From assembly GCF_003254395.2 (NCBI RefSeq), contig NC_037648.1:12710330-12774329 (forward strand): a DNA stretch of 64,000 nt. Direction: 5' to 3'. A model generated the notes under the pieces. The model worked only from the letters and a program-made list of their open reading frames with translations, had not been told where the DNA came from and searched no databases. Origin of the DNA: Apis mellifera (lineage: Eukaryota; Arthropoda; Insecta; Hymenoptera; Apidae). Shown piece after piece: positions 60,901 through 64,000 of this stretch (its first letter is position 1; every line of letters begins with the position of its first letter). Made by a program: the position numbers and the translations under genes.

Positions 60901-62800
60901 AAATCCTTGTAATTTAACAGAGTGCGCTCTAAAGTCGATTCTCTAAAGTTTAACCTGCCCATCCATTGCTAGTCGTCGTTATTCCGGGTCGCGTGATACG
61001 TACGAGCGTGTGATTAGAGACGAGAAGGGACACGGAATTGTTGCTTGTGTCCAGGAGTGTGAGGGAACCGTCGTCGGCCTGGTAGACAAACTTGTCGTGG
61101 GTTATCCAGGTCGGTGTTAACCTGTGCGGCGTCAGATCATCACGAAGGCACTCGTCTAACGTGAGCCGTCTGCCGCTCCAGTACAACAGCTCGTCCACGT
61201 ACCTGAAAGTTTCCCTCTAATTTGATAATAGCTCCTGCTGGAATATCGATTCGTTCGATATCCGTTTCGAGCGAGTAATACAGAAAGTTACGTTGGAAAA
61301 TCGGGGAGAAGTTTTTATCGAAACTTTGGTTATTATTAAATATTTCGCGAGATAATTTCTTAAAATTATCCTATTATATAGAAATTTCGATCGAGCGTTT
61401 CCTTCTTAGGAATTTCGCGATATTCGATTTCTATATTATCGATTGTTTTTATCAAATTTGCAACTTTTATTAATCCTTTTCACGTGTATGTAAGTGTATG
61501 CAAGTGTAGCGAGTAGTCTTATGTTATTGATTTTTCTCCATAAATATAGTATCGAGCGATGGAAAAATATTTTCATAGATAAATTTTATTTCCTCGAAAC
61601 TTTGCAATTTTGTAACGCGATTTTCAATATCCGATCCTCGTTATTTCGATCGAATTAAAGTAATATTTGTTCGAAAGCTTCGATAAAATTCCAAAATTTT
61701 ACAATGTGCAATGTTTGAACATTCTAAAAAAGAAAGAAAAATACGATTCTTCGGAGAAATAACGAAATTTTACAGCGCAAGATTAGCAAGGCTTTAACTC
61801 GCATCGACGCTCTTTAAAATTCTCGGGCTAAACTTCCGTGTTTGCGGCGTCAGATGGCGGTGTTCAGGGATTCAGGGAAAGAGCGGTGGGGGTTAATGTT
61901 ATAGAAAGCGAAGGGATGTTCTCGTGGCTTTAAGGATGATAAAACGGGGATTTTCTGGCACCAACGAAGGCTGGACGTCTCGGGGAAGGATTTCCTCGCG
62001 AGAGAGAAAGAGAAAAAAAGAAAAGGAAACGAGCAAGGAGGTGAAAAAGTGAAAGTCGAGCTTGGCTCTTTGAATAAAACCCGATGTTTGAACCTGTACC
62101 GAGGCACCCTGATTAGTTCTCTTTTAGACCGTGTAAAAAAAAACCTCGTTACGGGGTAAATATGAAACGCGGGTAAAGAAAACTCTCTCTCTCCCCTAAT
62201 AAACGAAATAATAACTTTGAACATTTTTTATCCACGCGTACTTGATCCTGAACATCATGGCTGGGTATCCGGTGTCCCGAGTATGTTTCGTTAATTAGCT
62301 CCCAACGTATCACATTTTTCATCGTGCAATCTTTCTTTTAATAATCGAATAGTAGAATCACAATTCCAAAAAATTAAGATTAAAATTAAAACTCGCTACT
62401 TCGTTAATGGATAGAAAAAGAAGAAAAAGAAAATAATAATCTCACTTAAAAAAATTCTCCCAGTGATATTTTCACGTCGATTTCCCTTCGCAACCATTAA
62501 TATAAAGGGATCGAGAAGAGAGAAAAAAAAAACGTGAATTGGATCCAGCAGGATTAATTTCGTGAATCTGAATAAAAGCTGTATCCATAGGAAATACCAC
62601 AGGAAGGAAATCTAATGATAGGGAAGAGAGAGGAAGGAGGAGAGAAAGGATACTCACCCGAGGAGGTAAATGGCCGTGACGATCCCGGCGATAACGAAGC
62701 CGATGACCAAAAGCGAGAAGATTATGCTTCGCCAGTTGTGGCCACCCTCCGCGTACGTTAGATCCTGTGAACAGAGGCAGAGATCCTCCTCGTCAGCCAT
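54976..62800 (-). CDS. Dipeptidyl-peptidase-like membrane protein of DPP6/DPP10 type, catalytically dead, 11 exons, 832 aa
   Basis: Type II membrane protein of prolyl oligopeptidase family S9B; vertebrate DPP6 and DPP10 are auxiliary subunits of Kv4 potassium channels. Exons (minus): 62800-62658, 61202-61004, 58286-58212, 57734-57682, 57606-57052, 56906-56588, 56521-56343, 56274-56052, 55980-55536, 55428-55223, 55077-54976; coding sum 2,499 nt. A short cytoplasmic tail is followed by a membrane helix at about residues 26-47 (IIFSLLVIGFVIAGIVTAIY), a beta-propeller region with many N-glycosylation sequons (NLT, NGT and NST near 57,110-57,150), and an alpha/beta-hydrolase domain. The nucleophile motif reads GWGYGG instead of GWSYGG, so Ser is replaced by Gly698; Asp774 (HGLAD) and His806 (DEDH) remain. 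The junction DWLYY|NSAFTERVLG matches the family well. The start at 62800 is one option; see the alternative start entry. Confidence 0.95.
56522..56587 (-). other. 66-nt stop-free intron of the DPP-like gene
   Basis: Bounded by GAG|GTTAGA and CGCCAAG|GTGAGT. It is 22 codons long, in frame and free of stops, so the retained form would simply insert 22 residues into the beta-propeller. The spliced product RYE|VSEILAWD aligns with the family and the insertion does not, so I treat it as an intron. Confidence 0.75.
58347..58385. ncRNA. Compact perfect hairpin just upstream of a DPP-like exon acceptor
   Basis: GCCAACTTTACGA (58347-58359) and TCGTAAAGTTGGC (58373-58385) are exact 13-bp complements around a 13-nt loop, with a few further pairs outside (GCT with AGC). 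It lies 61 bases inside the intron from the exon edge at 58286. It could be an intronic structure that influences splicing, or a small RNA precursor. Confidence 0.45.
58928..59185. repeat. Two-copy tandem duplication, about 129 bp, intronic
   Basis: The block beginning TGTCGCTTCTCCAACAAAAC at 58928 recurs at 59057. Both include TCGAAATTATCCCTCCTCGT, CGACAATTAACGACTGTTGC, AACGATATCTTTCCCAAA and a CT-rich tail. The copies are nearly identical, differing by small indels, so the event is recent. Confidence 0.9.
62765..62800 (-). other. Alternative first coding segment or intron end of the DPP-like gene
   Basis: The 36 bases before GATCTAACG can be read in two ways. As coding they give an ATG at 62800 and MADEEDLCLCSQ in frame with the membrane-helix exon. 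As intron, the same stretch ends in CTCTGTTCACAG, a good splice acceptor, so an upstream exon could join at 62764 in phase 0. DPP6 and DPP10 genes are known for alternative first exons with different cytoplasmic tails, so both may be used. Confidence 0.55.
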
Positions 62801-64000
62801 CGATCGATCGATCGATACCTTCCTACATCTATATCAAATGCACAAGCCCGCATGCAATCCGAGAGAAGATGGGGAAGAACGAAACACGTTCACGTTCATC
62901 AAAACACGGTCCATGCACCATGGTGATTGGTTTGTTAATTTTATTTCTCCTCTATCTGCGGCCACTTTTCTTTCCCTTATTTAAGTTAAGATGGATCCAA
63001 GATTTGTCAACCTCTTCCATCTGATTATTCGAATTATTCGTTGTGAGTTAAAATTTTCACATTCAAAATTTTAATCTGAAAATTAAACTCGATGATATTT
63101 CAATTGACCTTTCATTGCCTGGGGAAAAGAATTTAATTTCTTTCAAATACGATCCACGCTACACATTTTCCCTCGATGGCGTCAAGAATATCGAAGGATC
63201 GGATATTGCATTCGGGTTATGTTGGCAACGCGACCAACCCCCGCAGCTGTTTGCACGGCTAAGCCGGATAACACGTTCCACCCTGTGTAATACATAGCGG
63301 TGTCGACTGGATTTTCGGGACCTGTTTGAATCGTCACGCGACCCGCCTCCGTACGCACACGCGTGTTCGCCCTCCCCTTCCCGTGGGGAGGAGGAGAGGT
63401 GGAGTTATCGATTCGCCACTCCCCCTCTCCCCCCCGTAAACGCTGCTAATCCGCCCGACGCTTGTCTATCGAGAACGATCATCGTGCGTAACTTGGCGTA
63501 TTCTACTCGCTTTTCGATCAATTGTAGATCTTCTCATAAATAGAATTGTTTCTCGCCCTATTTCTCCTCGCCAATCGCGTTGTTAGACTTAATTTCGTAG
63601 AGAAGAACCAGCGTGTGTGGATTCTTGATACATTAATATTGATTTATCCATCCGAGTTAAGAGTGTACAATAATCTTATATTAATTTTGAGAAGCTTGTG
63701 GATGAACCACAATTCTTTTCTTTTCTTTTTCTTTACACGAAGATTATTATCGATGACTCGAATCCAAGTACGATGAAATTTAAAGAAAACTTCGCATCTG
63801 GAAGTTTCTTTTCCTGCCGAAGCGCGTTAAATTTCCTCGAACGATCCCCTCGATGTACAATTTAGCACGGAAAGGAACAACGGCGGGAGAAATCTCGTTT
63901 CAACCATTCTTCTCGACCCATTTAAGAATATAATGAAAATGCAGCCTTCCTCTTCTCTGCCCCGATCGGTATTAGCATCGGGATAGGACAGGATAATCGG
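62801..64000. other. Upstream region of the DPP-like gene, no recognisable exon
   Basis: Either promoter and 5' UTR of the short isoform or intron of a longer one. There is a (GATC)n stretch at about 62,800-62,816 beside the ATG and C-rich patches near 63,365-63,440. No open frame here resembles a DPP N-terminus, so any longer first exon is probably outside the window. Confidence 0.4.

Larger units (their letters stand above)
58287..61003 (-). other. 2.7-kb intron of the DPP-like gene
   Basis: Lies between the exon ending SNHTL and the exon starting RQLNVQG. No internal exon is needed to keep the family alignment. It contains a two-copy duplication (58,928-59,185) and CT-rich tracts. An open frame of 168 codons on the plus strand at 58618-59124 reads through that duplication and is not a gene. 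The next intron upstream (61,203-62,657, 1.45 kb) holds nothing recognisable. Confidence 0.7.

Overview
The window looks like nuclear DNA of a hymenopteran insect, most likely a bee. It is AT-rich but full of CpG (tcg/cga/gatc strings), dense in simple repeats, and has many very short introns (about 65-145 nt). Species cannot be fixed from the sequence alone. Only three genes can be recognised with confidence, and each had to be assembled from exons by following reading frame across GT/AG splice sites.

Layout. 1-1,935: no recognisable gene; possibly the 3' end of a plus-strand gene lying further left. 2,030-5,553 (minus): the complete coding region of glial cells missing (gcm), 5 coding exons, 668 aa. 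5,554-41,700: about 36 kb without a recognisable protein gene, holding microsatellites, four tandem-repeat or duplication blocks (6.0, 16.0-17.5, 23.9-24.6 and 34.9-35.7 kb) and a pair of adjacent RNA hairpins near 20.0 kb. 41,700-46,550: an AT-rich, mobile-element-like island. It contains a cluster of AGATGGCGC-like motifs, an inverted repeat, an indel-free 33-copy satellite of 91 bp flanked by oppositely oriented clusters of the consensus 5' splice-site word AGGTAAGT, a 26-bp perfect palindrome, and a MITE-like foldback of about 200 bp. 46,656-48,452 (plus): the complete meiotic topoisomerase-like gene Spo11, 4 exons, 400 aa. 48,678-49,145 (minus): a small spliced gene of unknown function, convergent with Spo11. 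49,357-62,800 (minus): a DPP6/DPP10-type dipeptidyl-peptidase-like membrane protein, 11 exons, 832 aa in the isoform fully contained here, probably with a very long 3' UTR. 62,801-64,000: upstream or intronic sequence of that gene.

The three genes are not an operon and show no shared pathway: gcm is a developmental transcription factor, Spo11 makes meiotic double-strand breaks, and the DPP-like protein is a catalytically dead relative of DPP4 whose vertebrate homologues are auxiliary subunits of Kv4 potassium channels. The most unusual structure is the satellite island just upstream of Spo11. Also notable are the Ser-to-Gly change in the DPP active site, stop-free introns of length 3n in gcm and in the DPP-like gene, four copies of a palindromic word in the putative DPP-like 3' UTR, and several compact hairpins.
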